A DNA stretch of 64,000 bases from Gimesia fumaroli (GTDB taxonomy: Bacteria > Planctomycetota > Planctomycetia > Planctomycetales > Planctomycetaceae), in contig NZ_CP037452.1 of NCBI RefSeq assembly GCF_007754425.1, forward strand, positions 5,927,164-5,991,163, read 5' to 3'. Shown piece after piece: positions 17,450 to 27,234 of the stretch. Under the pieces are notes generated by a model, which saw nothing but the letters and a program-made list of their open reading frames with translations, searched no databases and was not told where the DNA came from. The position numbers and the translations under genes were made by a program. Position 1 is the first letter of the stretch; each line of letters starts with the position of its first letter.

Positions 17450-19264
17450 ATGACTGAGGCAACTTCGTACCCCCTGACCTGGGATCTGGCTTCCCTGTAC
17501 CCTCACCCGGAGCACGCTGACTTTGAATCCGTTTTGAAGCAGATGAAAGCGTCACTGGAGGGACTGGTCTCACAAGTTGCTGAATTGTCAACGTCTACCA
17601 ATCCAGAAACGGATGCCGGCATCTGGGGTGATTTTCTCACGGACTACCAAGCTGCTATCGCCGAACTCGCGGGGCTTTTCGCCTGCCTGGAGTGTTACTG
17701 TTCCGAAGATGCGAATAATAAACACTACCAGATCTTAATGGCGCGTCTGGCCAGTATCCGTCCCTTACGCGAAAATATAGAAACACAACTGCAACTCACG
17801 GTGCGAGAACTTTCTGATGAAGTCCTGCAGCAATTCTGCCAGCAGGATGCGCGGATTCAAGAGATCCAATTCTTCCTGGAAGACTGCAAACGGAATGCCA
17901 CACTCAGACTGCCTAAGGAACAGGAGATTCTGGCGTCGCAACTGGCGGTCGACGGTTTGCATGCCTGGGGACGTTTGTATGACCGTCTATCGGGCGATCT
18001 GAAAATTCGGATTATGGAAAAGGGGGAACTGGTCGAACGCTCTCCCGGCCAGGTCCACTTTGATTCACCAGAGCGCTCGATTCGCGAAAATAATTTCTTT
18101 GCTGCGAACAAAGCCTGGGACACGATCGCCGATTCCTGTGCTGACGCGTTGAATCATCTCTCGGGAACCAGGCTCACCATATACAGTCATCTGCCGGTTA
18201 CCGATCATCTGGATGCCCCGTTGATCTATAATCGGATGCAGCGCAGCACTCTGGATACCATGTGGTCTGTCATTTCGAAGCGTAAACAGAAGCTAGTGCA
18301 ATTTCTGGAAAAGAAAGCCGAAATGCTGGGGCTTTCCCAACTCTGCTGGTACGACCTGAATGCACCACTGCCTCTATCAGGTGGCGAATCGCCGGAGATT
18401 CACTACGATCGCGCGTGCGAACTGATTGTCAATTCCTTCGACCAGTTCAGCCCCGACTTAAGTGAGTTCGCCGAACGGGCACTCCGTGAACGCTGGATCG
18501 AAGCGGAGAATCGGCCTGGGAAACGACAGGGGGGCTTCTGCACGACGTTCCCGGTTCAGAAGCAGTCACGCATTTTCATGACCTACACTAATTCCGCCGA
18601 CAGCATGTCGACGCTGGCGCATGAACTGGGACACGCCTATCATTCGTATGTCCTCAAAGATGTACCTTACGCACTCAGTGACTATCCAATGAACCTGGCA
18701 GAAACCGCATCCACGTTTGCCGAAGCGGTACTCGGGGAGCAACGCCTGAAAGCCGCGAAGTCGAAAGCAGAAGAACTGCAGATCCTGGACGGCATGCTGG
18801 GAGACTCGGTGGCCTTCATGATGAATATCCACTCCCGCTTCCTGTTTGAAGACCGGCTGCACCAGGAACGGCAGGAAGGCGAATTGACGCCCGACCGTTT
18901 TTCCGAGTTGATGCAACAGGCCCAGAAGGAAGCGTATGCCGGTGCCTTGGATGACGCAGGCTGGAATCCGCAGTTCTGGATTTCCAAACTACATTTTTAT
19001 ATCAGCGAATTACCGTTCTATAATTTTCCTTATACGTTTGGCTATTTACTCTCGCTTGGCGTTTATGCATTGGCTGATACGTTTTCCGATCCGTCGGAAT
19101 TCGCTGAAAAATACCGTGAACTGCTGATTGCCACCGGGTGTCAGGTGACTGAAGAAGCTGTTGCGAATACATTTGGCTACCAGTTGGGAGAAACCGACTT
19201 CTGGAACAAGAGTATTGATATCATTGATCGCCGGGTCGACCGTTTCCTGGAACTGGCAGAGTAA
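17450..19264 (+). CDS. M3-family oligoendopeptidase (PepF-like)
   Basis: 604-residue zinc oligopeptidase of the M3B/PepF family that cleaves short peptides in the cytoplasm. The zinc motif HELGH lies near residue 391 in STLAHELGHAYHS, and the third ligand region is LAETASTFAEAVLGE about 30 residues later. No signal peptide is seen. The frame is open from a TTG at 17435, but the ATG at 17450 is the better start. Length is normal for the family. It stands alone between the divergent hydrolase gene and metX. Confidence 0.93.
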   Translation: MTEATSYPLTWDLASLYPHPEHADFESVLKQMKASLEGLVSQVAELSTSTNPETDAGIWGDFLTDYQAAIAELAGLFACLECYCSEDANNKHYQILMARLASIRPLRENIETQLQLTVRELSDEVLQQFCQQDARIQEIQFFLEDCKRNATLRLPKEQEILASQLAVDGLHAWGRLYDRLSGDLKIRIMEKGELVERSPGQVHFDSPERSIRENNFFAANKAWDTIADSCADALNHLSGTRLTIYSHLPVTDHLDAPLIYNRMQRSTLDTMWSVISKRKQKLVQFLEKKAEMLGLSQLCWYDLNAPLPLSGGESPEIHYDRACELIVNSFDQFSPDLSEFAERALRERWIEAENRPGKRQGGFCTTFPVQKQSRIFMTYTNSADSMSTLAHELGHAYHSYVLKDVPYALSDYPMNLAETASTFAEAVLGEQRLKAAKSKAEELQILDGMLGDSVAFMMNIHSRFLFEDRLHQERQEGELTPDRFSELMQQAQKEAYAGALDDAGWNPQFWISKLHFYISELPFYNFPYTFGYLLSLGVYALADTFSDPSEFAEKYRELLIATGCQVTEEAVANTFGYQLGETDFWNKSIDIIDRRVDRFLELAE

Positions 19265-19528
19265 AGGTGAATGCGTTCCCCATCACCTCTCTGGCGTAAA
19301 GCTTGATGAGTTCAGGAAATAGGCTCTACTGCACATTGCCTCAACCTCATTTTCCGCAAATATTCCATAAAAGGACTCATTTGCGGTGAATGCTGGTCTA
19401 AAATGCGAACAGATCCCGATTTAATGAATCGGTCCCGTGTCGAAATTCCGGAGGACCTTCGGTATACTGATTCCACGATGAAGAGAGAACCGTCGATACT
19501 GCAGGTAATCTGAAAAGCAATTTTTTCT

Positions 19529-20731
19529 ATGGCAACACAACAGGAAACAACGGAAGCTCGCCAACATTCAGGGGTGGGTTTTGTTCAGACCAAACTGGCG
19601 ACCTTGTTTGTGCCTCCTCACTGGTTGAAACTGGCCGGGGGTGGTGAACTGGGGCCGATTCAGGTGGCCTATGAAACGTATGGCGAATTGACGCCGGCGA
19701 AAGACAATGCCATCTTCATCTGCCATGCGCTCACCGGCGATGCTCACGCAGCCGGCTACTATGAAGATGATGACGAAAAGGCAAAACCGGGCTGGTGGGA
19801 TGATCTGATCGGACCCGGTCGAACTCTGGACACCGATAAATACTTTGTGATCTGCGCTAATGTGTTGGGCGGCTGTCAGGGGACAACGGGCCCCGGAAGT
19901 ATTAATTCCGAAACCAATCAGCCATATCGGCTTAATTTTCCTTTCATCACAGTAGGTGATATTGTCGAAGTGCATTCCGCATTAACCCGGCATCTGGGCA
20001 TCGAGCAATTGCTGGCCGTGATTGGGGGGAGCCTGGGAGGCATGCAGGTACTGGAGTGGGCAGCGCGTTTTCCCAAACAGTTGCGCAGTGCGATCTGTCT
20101 GGCATCGGCGGCTCAACTTTCGGCCCAGGGAATCGCCTTTAACGCCGTTGGCAGACGCGCCATCAAAACCGATCCCGAATACAAAGACGGGGAATACGAA
20201 GCAGGCGCCGGCCCTCGCTATGGTTTGGCATTAGCCCGCATGATTGCCCACATTACTTATCTGTCAGACCAGTCGATTGAAATGAAATTCGGTCGCCGCC
20301 TGCAGGATCACGATACCTTCACGTATGAAATGCTGCCGGAAGTCGAGTTCCAGGTCGAGAGCTATCTGCATTATCAGGGTAAACGATTCGTGGAACGGTT
20401 TGACGCCAACAGCTATCTCTACCTCACGCGGGCGATGGACTATTTTGATCTCGAATCACAATATGGTTCGCTGACCAACGCCCTGGGAAAAACCGATGCC
20501 CGGTTTTTAATTGCTTCTTACGACTCGGACTGGCTGTTTACCACCACTCAAAGTAAAGAAATCCTGCGAGCACTGATTGAATGCGGCAAGCATGTGTCGT
20601 TTATCGAATTAAAAAGCCCGTTCGGCCACGACTCTTTTTTGATTGAAATTGAACAACTGCAAAACATGATCACTCCCTTTCTGGAACAGGCCTATCAGAG
20701 CCAGCTGATTGAGAGTGCTCAAAAAACATAA
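19529..20731 (+). CDS. metX: Homoserine O-acetyltransferase (or succinyltransferase) MetX
   Basis: 400-residue alpha/beta-hydrolase acyltransferase that activates homoserine for methionine synthesis. The nucleophile elbow is GGSLGGMQ with catalytic Ser168; the Asp lies in SYDSDWLF and the His in PFGHDSFL near the C-terminus. The N-terminal part carries the family block HALTGDAHA and the NVLGGCQGTTGP motif. metW follows 57 bp downstream, the usual partner. MetX can use acetyl- or succinyl-CoA, so acyl-donor choice is not certain. The 264-base region upstream shows no recognisable SAM riboswitch. Confidence 0.96.
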   Translation: MATQQETTEARQHSGVGFVQTKLATLFVPPHWLKLAGGGELGPIQVAYETYGELTPAKDNAIFICHALTGDAHAAGYYEDDDEKAKPGWWDDLIGPGRTLDTDKYFVICANVLGGCQGTTGPGSINSETNQPYRLNFPFITVGDIVEVHSALTRHLGIEQLLAVIGGSLGGMQVLEWAARFPKQLRSAICLASAAQLSAQGIAFNAVGRRAIKTDPEYKDGEYEAGAGPRYGLALARMIAHITYLSDQSIEMKFGRRLQDHDTFTYEMLPEVEFQVESYLHYQGKRFVERFDANSYLYLTRAMDYFDLESQYGSLTNALGKTDARFLIASYDSDWLFTTTQSKEILRALIECGKHVSFIELKSPFGHDSFLIEIEQLQNMITPFLEQAYQSQLIESAQKT

Positions 20732-20788
20732 TTGAGTGCAATAGCCACGTGGCTGTTGTAAGACTCAAAATGGACGCGGATATTTTTT

Positions 20789-21490
20789 ATGTGTGCACAA
20801 CATCGATACTGTATGCAAGACCCGTCACTGGAAATGACGGATAGAATGCTGCTGGAACAGATTCAGCCAGGCAGTCGCGTACTCGACCTGGGTTGCGGCG
20901 ATGGTCGCCTGCTGGCCCGGTTGCGCGAAGAACGCGGGGCTTCGGTACTGGGCATTGAAATCGATATCACACAACATCACGCCGCGATCGCCCGCGGTGT
21001 TCCCGTGATTCAGGCCGACCTGGATGAAGGCTTACAGGACATTCCCGATGGCTCCTTCGATTACGTGGTCCTGAGCCAGACACTGCAACAGGTGTTGCAC
21101 CCGAAACAGCTGCTGGAAGAAATGGTCCGTGTTGCAAAGCGGGCACTGGTTGTCGTTCCCAATTTTGGAAACTGGCGGATTCGACTCCAGGTTTTAAAAC
21201 AGGGACGTGCCCCGGTGACCGAGGTCTTACCCTATGAATGGTATAACACACCCAACCTGCACCTGATGTCGATGCACGATTTTCAGGACCTGATGCGGCT
21301 GCTGGGAATCGAAATTCTCCAGGAAATCCCGATTATTAACCATCGTGCCGTCGAACGCGCCTGGCTGGCGAACCTGCGTGCCCAGCATGTGCTCTATGTT
21401 CTGCAACGACAATGCGAACCTCATCCGGTCTCCCAAAGTAAAAACAACGCGGAGAGCGAACTGGAATCTCTCAAACCTGGTTCGCGATAA
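20789..21490 (+). CDS. metW: Methionine biosynthesis protein MetW
   Basis: 233-residue SAM-dependent-methyltransferase-fold protein. The SAM-binding motif is VLDLGCGDGR at residues 31-40. The stretch LSQTLQQVLHPKQLLEEMVRV and the PNFGNWRIRLQVL segment are characteristic of MetW. It acts with MetX in homoserine acylation. The gene is 57 bp downstream of metX in the same direction and probably cotranscribed. The C-terminal tail of about 30 residues is polar and longer than in typical MetW. Confidence 0.94.
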   Translation: MCAQHRYCMQDPSLEMTDRMLLEQIQPGSRVLDLGCGDGRLLARLREERGASVLGIEIDITQHHAAIARGVPVIQADLDEGLQDIPDGSFDYVVLSQTLQQVLHPKQLLEEMVRVAKRALVVVPNFGNWRIRLQVLKQGRAPVTEVLPYEWYNTPNLHLMSMHDFQDLMRLLGIEILQEIPIINHRAVERAWLANLRAQHVLYVLQRQCEPHPVSQSKNNAESELESLKPGSR

Positions 21491-21504
21491 CCTGAAAAAC
21501 AATC

Positions 21505-21539
21505 TGCAGCGTTTCAACATATTTTGAAACAGCCTGCAC
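21505..21539. repeat. Inverted repeat downstream of metW
   Basis: GTTTCAA (21511-21517) pairs with TTGAAAC (21524-21530) around a 6-base loop, extended by TGCAG/CTGCA across a small internal loop. No T-run follows, so a standard terminator is not shown. It could be a weak terminator for metXW or a regulatory site for the parA-like gene. The rest of the 306-base gap 21491-21796 holds nothing I recognise. Confidence 0.4.
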
Positions 21540-21796
21540 AGTGAAACATCATTGATTTCTGTGTTTCCCGGCAAGTTCACCCTGGAATTCCCCCACAAAA
21601 AATCCTGCCTGTGGTGCCTTAATTCCTGTTTCCATAAATGGAATTTCCCGATATACTGCCTCACCTTCAGGTCAGGACTGACATACTCTCACCTTCGTCA
21701 TCAGGAACACATCAATGACGTAAAGTGATATACAATAAGCGTTTGAAACAAGACAGCGACCCAGTTTATTGAAGAGAAAGAGGGAAAGGACTCCCG

Positions 21797-22621
21797 ATGC
21801 GTATCATTGCAATCATGAATCAAAAAGGGGGCGTCGGCAAAACGACGTCAAGCGTGAACATGGCTGCCGGGCTGGCAATGCAAGGCAAAAAAGTCTGCCT
21901 GGTTGACCTCGATCCGCAGGGCCATGCTTCGTTACATCTGGGCATTGAACCGATGGGAAATGTTCCCACGGCCTATGATGTCTTTTCAGGATTCAAAACC
22001 CTGGCGGAAACCCGCCAACTGGTCGCTAAAAATTTATGGGTCGTTCCCGCGACACTCGATCTTGCGGCCACTGAACTGGAACTGGTTGACGCCGAGAACC
22101 GGGAAATCGTTCTGCGCGAGGCCATCAAGAAAATGGCGGAAACGGAACCCTTTGATTACCTGATCATGGACTGCCCCCCTTCTCTGGGTGTGTTGACGGT
22201 CAACGCATTGACGGCGGCCACCGAGGTCATCATTCCGCTGCAACCTCACTTTTTTGCGCTGCAGGGTTTATCCAAGCTGTTGGAAACGACGGCTCTGGTA
22301 CGGCGTCGCTTGAATCGCAATTTGAAAATTTCCGGCGTCGTATTATGTCTCTATGAAACGGGAACTCGATTGGCAGCCGACGTCACCGACGACTTGTGTG
22401 CCTTTTTGGGCGAAAGCGATCCAGAGGCTCCCTGGGCTGATGCCAAAGTCTTCCAGAGTCGAATCCGACGGAACATCAAACTGGCAGAAGCCCCCAGCTA
22501 CGGGCAATCTGTGTTTGACTATTCCAGTTCGTGTCCGGGCGCCAAAGACTACGCCGGTCTGGTTGAGGAAATCATCGCTGGAGAGCAGGCAGAAGAGTCC
22601 CCTCTGCAACAGGCAGCCTGA
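21797..22621 (+). CDS. ParA/Soj-family ATPase
   Basis: 274-residue ParA-type P-loop ATPase. The deviant Walker A box is KGGVGKTT with signature Lys10 and Lys15; Walker A' is [10 protein letters not shown], and Walker B is [10 protein letters not shown]. These proteins form ATP-dependent dimers on DNA and position chromosomes, plasmids or protein complexes. An AAAGGA ribosome-binding site lies nine bases before the ATG. No parB or parS-like site is near, so it is an orphan ParA rather than a complete segregation system. The stop codon abuts the stop of the convergent oxidoreductase gene with no gap. Confidence 0.92.
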   Translation: MRIIAIMNQKGGVGKTTSSVNMAAGLAMQGKKVCLVDLDPQGHASLHLGIEPMGNVPTAYDVFSGFKTLAETRQLVAKNLWVVPATLDLAATELELVDAENREIVLREAIKKMAETEPFDYLIMDCPPSLGVLTVNALTAATEVIIPLQPHFFALQGLSKLLETTALVRRRLNRNLKISGVVLCLYETGTRLAADVTDDLCAFLGESDPEAPWADAKVFQSRIRRNIKLAEAPSYGQSVFDYSSSCPGAKDYAGLVEEIIAGEQAEESPLQQAA

Positions 22622-24067
22622 TTACTCAGACGCCGGCTTCTGTTTTTCTTCCAACTTCGCCTTGGCTTCTTTCCACAGTGGATCATAAACCTCTTTATCA
22701 AACGGAGGACATCCTGTCGGGTACTGTCCGAGTGGATGGTCCTTCGTGCGCATCAGGTTGGTGCAATAAGAAAACGTACGGCAGACAGTTTTCCGCTTGA
22801 GTTTCCCTTCTTCCTTCAGCATTTTGGCAAACTCCGGTTGCGACAATGTAGCGCGCCCCATGCCGACAATAGAGATTTTTCCCTGTTCAACGTTCGCGGC
22901 AGCGGCGTGCATCGCAAAATCCTGAAGCCAGCTGTAACCACTGCCCACGACCGGTATTTCGGGAACAGCAGCTTGGATCTGTGAGGCAATCCGGAAGTGC
23001 CGTGCGACGCCGATCAGGGGATGCTCGGGCGCGTGATAACCATCGGTCGGCGGAAACTCGGCAGGACGCACAATATGCGGATTGGCATACGGATTTCCGT
23101 TCGAAATATTGATCATGCCGACACCCCACTCTTTGAGAAGTTTGGCCACTTCCAGTGGTTCGGTCAAATCTTCTTTTAAATGGTCGTTCGGATCAGTACC
23201 AAAGGCCGTCTGTAACGGCAACTCATGAGGACAGGGGGCTCCTACAAAGTCATCGCCCAAGCCTTGATAGGGAATCCCGTCGTAGCCGTTCATACGGGTG
23301 CCGATCACCAGACTCGGGCACTCTTCTCGAATGCGTTTGACCAAATTCCGAACCAGACGCGTCCGGTTTTCCAATGAGCCGCCATACTCGCCCGGACGAT
23401 TTTTCGCTGCCAGTAATTCTGAAAGCAGATAACGATGACACTGTTTGATATCTACAAACCCGACTCCGATTGACTCGGCCAGTTTTGCAGAGGTTACATA
23501 CTGATCTTCGATGCGTTTTAAATCGTCATCTGTGAGAACCGGATAGCTGTCATCGATGGGACGGCCCGTCGATTTATCAATCGTTCGCGGATCAAGCACC
23601 TGATCCCGCGTCACGACCAGCGGCTTTTCAAAACTGAAACGGCCCGAGTGCGTCAGTTGCAGACCAATGACCAGTCCGTCGTCAGAACCAAAGGCTTCTT
23701 TGTGTGCGTCGCGACAACCGCCGAGCATGGTTTCTAAAGCAGACGCCGTTTTGTCGTTGATCATCAACTGCCGCGGGTTCATTCGTGCTTCCGGGCCGAT
23801 AGCCGTCGCTTCTCCCCAGATTAACGAAGCGCCACCTGCACCAAAGCGTTGATAGCGGCGGTAGGTCAATTCATCAGGAAAGCCGTCGGTGGTGCCGTCA
23901 CAGCCTTCCATCGGCTGAATGCCTAGACGACTTTTGGCTACCAGATGTCCGATTTGAATCGGTTGATACAGCACATCAAAGTTATCCGAGACTTGAATCG
24001 GGCAGCCTAGACGTTCTGAATCGGCGACGACATCTGCGGGAGTTTTATATTTATAAAATTTTGCCAT
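22622..24067 (-). CDS. NADH:flavin oxidoreductase, Old Yellow Enzyme family
   Basis: 481-residue TIM-barrel flavoprotein of the OYE/NADH:flavin oxidoreductase family. Visible blocks are IGHLVAKSRLGIQPMEGCDGT (N-terminal FMN region), GLQLTHSGRFS, and FVDIKQCHRYLLSELLA with ENRTRLVRNLVKRI, as in 2,4-dienoyl-CoA-reductase-like members. The C-terminal segment contains several Cys in a CRTFSYC pattern, but not the spacing of a standard [4Fe-4S] site. It has no signal peptide and is presumably cytoplasmic. It is the last gene of a four-gene minus-strand cluster (DUF1080, ThuA-like, SDR, OYE). Substrate is unknown. Confidence 0.9.
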   Translation of the reverse strand: MAKFYKYKTPADVVADSERLGCPIQVSDNFDVLYQPIQIGHLVAKSRLGIQPMEGCDGTTDGFPDELTYRRYQRFGAGGASLIWGEATAIGPEARMNPRQLMINDKTASALETMLGGCRDAHKEAFGSDDGLVIGLQLTHSGRFSFEKPLVVTRDQVLDPRTIDKSTGRPIDDSYPVLTDDDLKRIEDQYVTSAKLAESIGVGFVDIKQCHRYLLSELLAAKNRPGEYGGSLENRTRLVRNLVKRIREECPSLVIGTRMNGYDGIPYQGLGDDFVGAPCPHELPLQTAFGTDPNDHLKEDLTEPLEVAKLLKEWGVGMINISNGNPYANPHIVRPAEFPPTDGYHAPEHPLIGVARHFRIASQIQAAVPEIPVVGSGYSWLQDFAMHAAAANVEQGKISIVGMGRATLSQPEFAKMLKEEGKLKRKTVCRTFSYCTNLMRTKDHPLGQYPTGCPPFDKEVYDPLWKEAKAKLEEKQKPASE

Positions 24068-24203
24068 GGTTGATGACTCGATGTATGCAAAATGAATGAC
24101 AGTGAGGGTAATGAGGGTCTGACTTCCCCGAGTTTACTCAAACTCGAAGTGAATTACCATTCTGCGGAAAAAAGCGATCTTTGCCGGTTTTTGAGTGCGT
24201 TTT

Positions 24204-24887
24204 CTAACCAGGAGCCGTCAATTGTTTTCCGTTATCTCGAGCCGATAGGCCTAATAGAAAGGGGACGGCGGTCTCTGCCCATTCTTCTGCCGTCGGGTAG
24301 TGTGCGGCTTGTGAACCAAAACAGCTTTGCAGCAATTCGGTATTAATAATCCCCGGATTCAAAGGGATCGCCGCCATGCCACGTGGCAGTTCTTGCGCCA
24401 GTGCCTGCGTCAAACCTTCGATGGCCCATTTCGTCGCACAATAAGAGGCGACTTCTGCGGACGTCGAACGCCCCCAACCGGAACTGAAATTCACAACCAC
24501 GCCCGTCTGCTGCTCTAGCATGACAGGCAGAAAATGGCGAATGGTGTTGGCGGTACCTTTGATATTCACATCGATAATGGAATCAAAGTCTTCCGCAGGT
24601 ACTTCCCACAGCGGCGCGTTCTCGTTGATCTGCGCCGCATTATTCAGCAGCAAATCCGGCGGCCCAAACTGGTCTATCGCACTAGACGCCCAGTCTTGAA
24701 CAGAGCGGTCATCAGCAATATCGACCACCGAAAACTGATGCGCTGCACCATACTGTTTTGACAGTGCTGCGATCTTTTCTGCTGACCGACCACAGCCGAT
24801 CACGGTGTGACCGGCTTCAATGAAGCCAGCGGACATGGCGCGCCCCAATCCCTGGGTCGCGCCCGTCACGACGATTACTTTCGACAT
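24204..24887 (-). CDS. Short-chain dehydrogenase/reductase (SDR)
   Basis: 227-residue classical SDR. The dinucleotide-binding motif is TGATQGLG (residues 8-15), the structural NNAAQ motif starts at residue 82, and the catalytic residues are Ser135/136, Tyr149 and Lys153 (YCATK). It lies 27 bp downstream of the ThuA-like gene, so probably in the same operon. It is slightly shorter than the usual 240-260 residues but has all catalytic parts. Substrate cannot be inferred. Confidence 0.93.
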   Translation of the reverse strand: MSKVIVVTGATQGLGRAMSAGFIEAGHTVIGCGRSAEKIAALSKQYGAAHQFSVVDIADDRSVQDWASSAIDQFGPPDLLLNNAAQINENAPLWEVPAEDFDSIIDVNIKGTANTIRHFLPVMLEQQTGVVVNFSSGWGRSTSAEVASYCATKWAIEGLTQALAQELPRGMAAIPLNPGIINTELLQSCFGSQAAHYPTAEEWAETAVPFLLGLSARDNGKQLTAPG

Positions 24888-24914
24888 GCGTTTTCCTGCA
24901 ATAGACTTTGAATT

Positions 24915-25775
24915 TTACTTTTCAGCGGCTTTGGTAGCAGCGGCTGCCTTTGCATCTTCCCGTTTGGAAAGTTCCGGATTCACGGGAACTGCAGAGGGTG
25001 CATCGCCGCGGATCCATTTGATGGCTCCGATGACTGATTTTTGAAAGGCAGGATTGGCCCAGGTTTGCGGGTTGTGTCCCAGGTTATTCACAAAGACCTT
25101 GCCGTTTCCCCACTCTTTCGCCCAGGCAACGGGAACCTGGTAAGGACGTTTGGGATTGCATTTTTCCATATTCAGGCTCATTAGCACATGCACTTTTTCC
25201 GGCTGCCAGTTCTTGTACTGATAAATTTCGTCTTTGATCTGAAATTCTTTGCCGAACGATTTCATCGCCGGGTGATCGGTATTATGCACAGTGATCGTCA
25301 CCTTATTACCGGAAGTCCAGGGGTGCCCGTTGAACGAACCACCGACCATATCCCAATAGGGCTCGTACGATTTATAAGTATCGGTGGCGGAGTGGAAACC
25401 GATGAAACCATGCCCTTTCTGTTTGAGCCAGTCATTCAGAAAATATTGCATATCTGCTTCTTTGATCGGCAGCATTCCGGTCGTGTAGAACATTACGATG
25501 TCATAGTTTTTCAGATTCTCTTTCGTGAAGTCCGCGGCTGCATCCTGAGTACAGTCGACCGAGAACAGGCCGGACTGTTTGCCCAGTTGGACCATGGCGA
25601 TTTCGGCAGGTGCCAACTCGGTCTTATCCTTCCGCTTTACCGAGCCGTGTGTATAACCTTTACTCTGGGTCAGCATCAACACCCTGGTTTTTCCTGATTC
25701 GGCCTGGGAATAGGAGGGGGTCAGCAACAGGGTACATGCCAGCAGGCAGAAAGACATCAATAATCGAAATTGCAT
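24915..25775 (-). CDS. Secreted ThuA-like protein
   Basis: 286 residues with a signal peptide (about 1-26). The body matches the ThuA-like domain (trehalose-utilisation family, class I glutamine-amidotransferase-like fold), seen in RVLMLTQSKGYTH, YDIVMFYTTG and GFIGFHSATDTY followed by GGSFNGHPW. The family is abundant in planctomycetes and linked to carbohydrate catabolism, but its biochemical activity is not firmly known. The C-terminus is Ala/Lys-rich. It sits in a co-directional run with a DUF1080 lipoprotein gene 92 bp upstream and an SDR gene downstream, consistent with sugar metabolism. Confidence 0.88.
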   Translation of the reverse strand: MQFRLLMSFCLLACTLLLTPSYSQAESGKTRVLMLTQSKGYTHGSVKRKDKTELAPAEIAMVQLGKQSGLFSVDCTQDAAADFTKENLKNYDIVMFYTTGMLPIKEADMQYFLNDWLKQKGHGFIGFHSATDTYKSYEPYWDMVGGSFNGHPWTSGNKVTITVHNTDHPAMKSFGKEFQIKDEIYQYKNWQPEKVHVLMSLNMEKCNPKRPYQVPVAWAKEWGNGKVFVNNLGHNPQTWANPAFQKSVIGAIKWIRGDAPSAVPVNPELSKREDAKAAAATKAAEK

Positions 25776-25867
25776 GGTGATCGCTCCACGGTTTGTTAAT
25801 AGGAAGACTCAAGACTTCAGTCTGCCCATTTTAAAGTGAACAGGCAGTCTAATGCAAAGCAAAACGC

Positions 25868-26587
25868 CTAATCGGTCAGTTTCTGCACGCGGATATTGCG
25901 AAACTCGACAGCGTCTCCTTCGGACTGAATGCCGAAGAAACCTGACTTGAGTTCACTCGGCTTACTGGAAGCGATGGGGGTTCCATTCAAAACCGAAGTC
26001 AGCGCACCATCTTTACAAACGACTTCGATGGCGTTCCACTCGCCGATCGGGCGTCTGGCAGATTCGCGGGCCGCCTGATTGTCGGTCACTTCCAGGGTGA
26101 TTTCTTTGCTGTTGGATTTGATGTGAGCCATCTCCTCAAATTTACCCTGCACTTCCAGACACTTAGGCCAGATTCGATTTTCGCCGGTGATGAAAAACAG
26201 AAAGCCGGTGTTGGGGTTCTCATTTTTCTCAGCTGATTCCGGAAAACGATACTCCAACCGTACGGTGCAGTTCCCCAGACTTTCCAGCGAGTGCAGATAG
26301 CCCCGTGGCTGGCCCGTGCAGGAGATCACACCATTTTTTTCCGTCCAGGTCGGTTCCTGGACCGGCTCTTTTGATTTTCCCTGAAACTCTTTAAAGTCTT
26401 TCAGGCTCAGAAGCGTAAAACCATCTTCGACTTCGAATAACGATTCTAACGTTTTTTCAGGCAAATCGATGGCAGGAACCTCATTGAGTGCTTCCTCTTT
26501 TTGTTTTTCAGTCGGTGCGGAATCACTACAACTTGTCAGAAAACAAACCGAGGTCATTAGTAACAAAAATGCATGCAGAGATTTCAT
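25868..26587 (-). CDS. DUF1080 (3-keto-disaccharide hydrolase-like) lipoprotein
   Basis: 239 residues from the ATG at 26587. The open frame extends upstream to 26719, but the lipoprotein signal MKSLHAFLLL with lipobox LTSC (Cys20) fixes the start. The body fits the DUF1080 concanavalin-like family, named for 3-keto-glycoside/3-keto-disaccharide hydrolases. Marks are CTGQPRGYLHSLESLGNCTVRL, NTGFLFFITGENRIWPKCLEVQ and EWNAIEVVC. It is probably anchored to a membrane facing outward and acts on sugars. It heads the DUF1080, ThuA, SDR and OYE run. Confidence 0.88.
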   Translation of the reverse strand: MKSLHAFLLLMTSVCFLTSCSDSAPTEKQKEEALNEVPAIDLPEKTLESLFEVEDGFTLLSLKDFKEFQGKSKEPVQEPTWTEKNGVISCTGQPRGYLHSLESLGNCTVRLEYRFPESAEKNENPNTGFLFFITGENRIWPKCLEVQGKFEEMAHIKSNSKEITLEVTDNQAARESARRPIGEWNAIEVVCKDGALTSVLNGTPIASSKPSELKSGFFGIQSEGDAVEFRNIRVQKLTD

Positions 26588-26944
26588 CAAATATTTTCTT
26601 TCAGGAAAGTCAAAGTTAAATCGGTGATTGCAAGGAAACATGTTCTGATCTTGTTTCCCTATCATATCGATTCCAGATGGCGCACTGAAGCCTGCTGTCC
26701 CGTGTTCTGTGCAGGACACCTATAATCGATATATCTTTCTGCTCTCCCCTCAAATATCTGAAATCCGTAAACAATACATGAGGGAAACACTGCAAACTTT
26801 ACGATACAAGTACTGTTCCCTCCTTAAACTGATTCGCTTCACAGGGACAATGATTGAATCCTTCATCACTGAATCATTCCCTCCCTGTGCTCAGAGTGAT
26901 CAGTTGCTGAATTCGGATTACCACCGAGAAAGAAATGGGCCAGC
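26588..26944. other. Intergenic region upstream of DUF1080 gene
   Basis: 357 bases between the divergent DUF1080 gene and a small plus-strand ORF. It should contain the promoter of the four-gene sugar cluster. No repeat, riboswitch or convincing promoter was recognised. Confidence 0.4.
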
Positions 26945-27226
26945 ATGCAACAGTTAATGATTTCCCCTCAGCAGTGTCAATCCAAGACAACCAGACCATC
27001 GGCCACAGGTCTGGGCCATGCTGATTCAGCTGAAACGGAAGATACCTCTCAGAACCTGAGCATCTCGGTTCTGGAGTGGTTGAATGCCGAACTGCGTAAA
27101 GAGGTTGAAAAGCAGGAAATTGTCGAACTGCAAGCAAACGACAAAATGATTGATCGTTTGCAGCACATGCTGACGTCCAAAGCGACCGGCATCACAATCA
27201 TGGTGGCAGGCCTGTTTTTGATGTGA
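26945..27226 (+). CDS. Small hypothetical protein
   Basis: 93-residue ORF with an AGAAAG-like stretch upstream of its ATG. The first 40 residues are polar. Residues 40-75 (ISVLEWLNAELRKEVEKQEI onwards) look like amphipathic helices, possibly a short coiled coil. The last 15 residues are hydrophobic (GITIMVAGLFLM), like a short membrane tail. No family is recognised. It is followed at once by a large inverted-repeat element. It could be a real small protein or chance. Confidence 0.45.
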   Translation: MQQLMISPQQCQSKTTRPSATGLGHADSAETEDTSQNLSISVLEWLNAELRKEVEKQEIVELQANDKMIDRLQHMLTSKATGITIMVAGLFLM

Positions 27227-27234
27227 TGTAGCCC

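Noticed and set aside
19265-19528. Possible SAM riboswitch before metX
   Set aside because: No conserved SAM-riboswitch core or matching stems could be found by eye.
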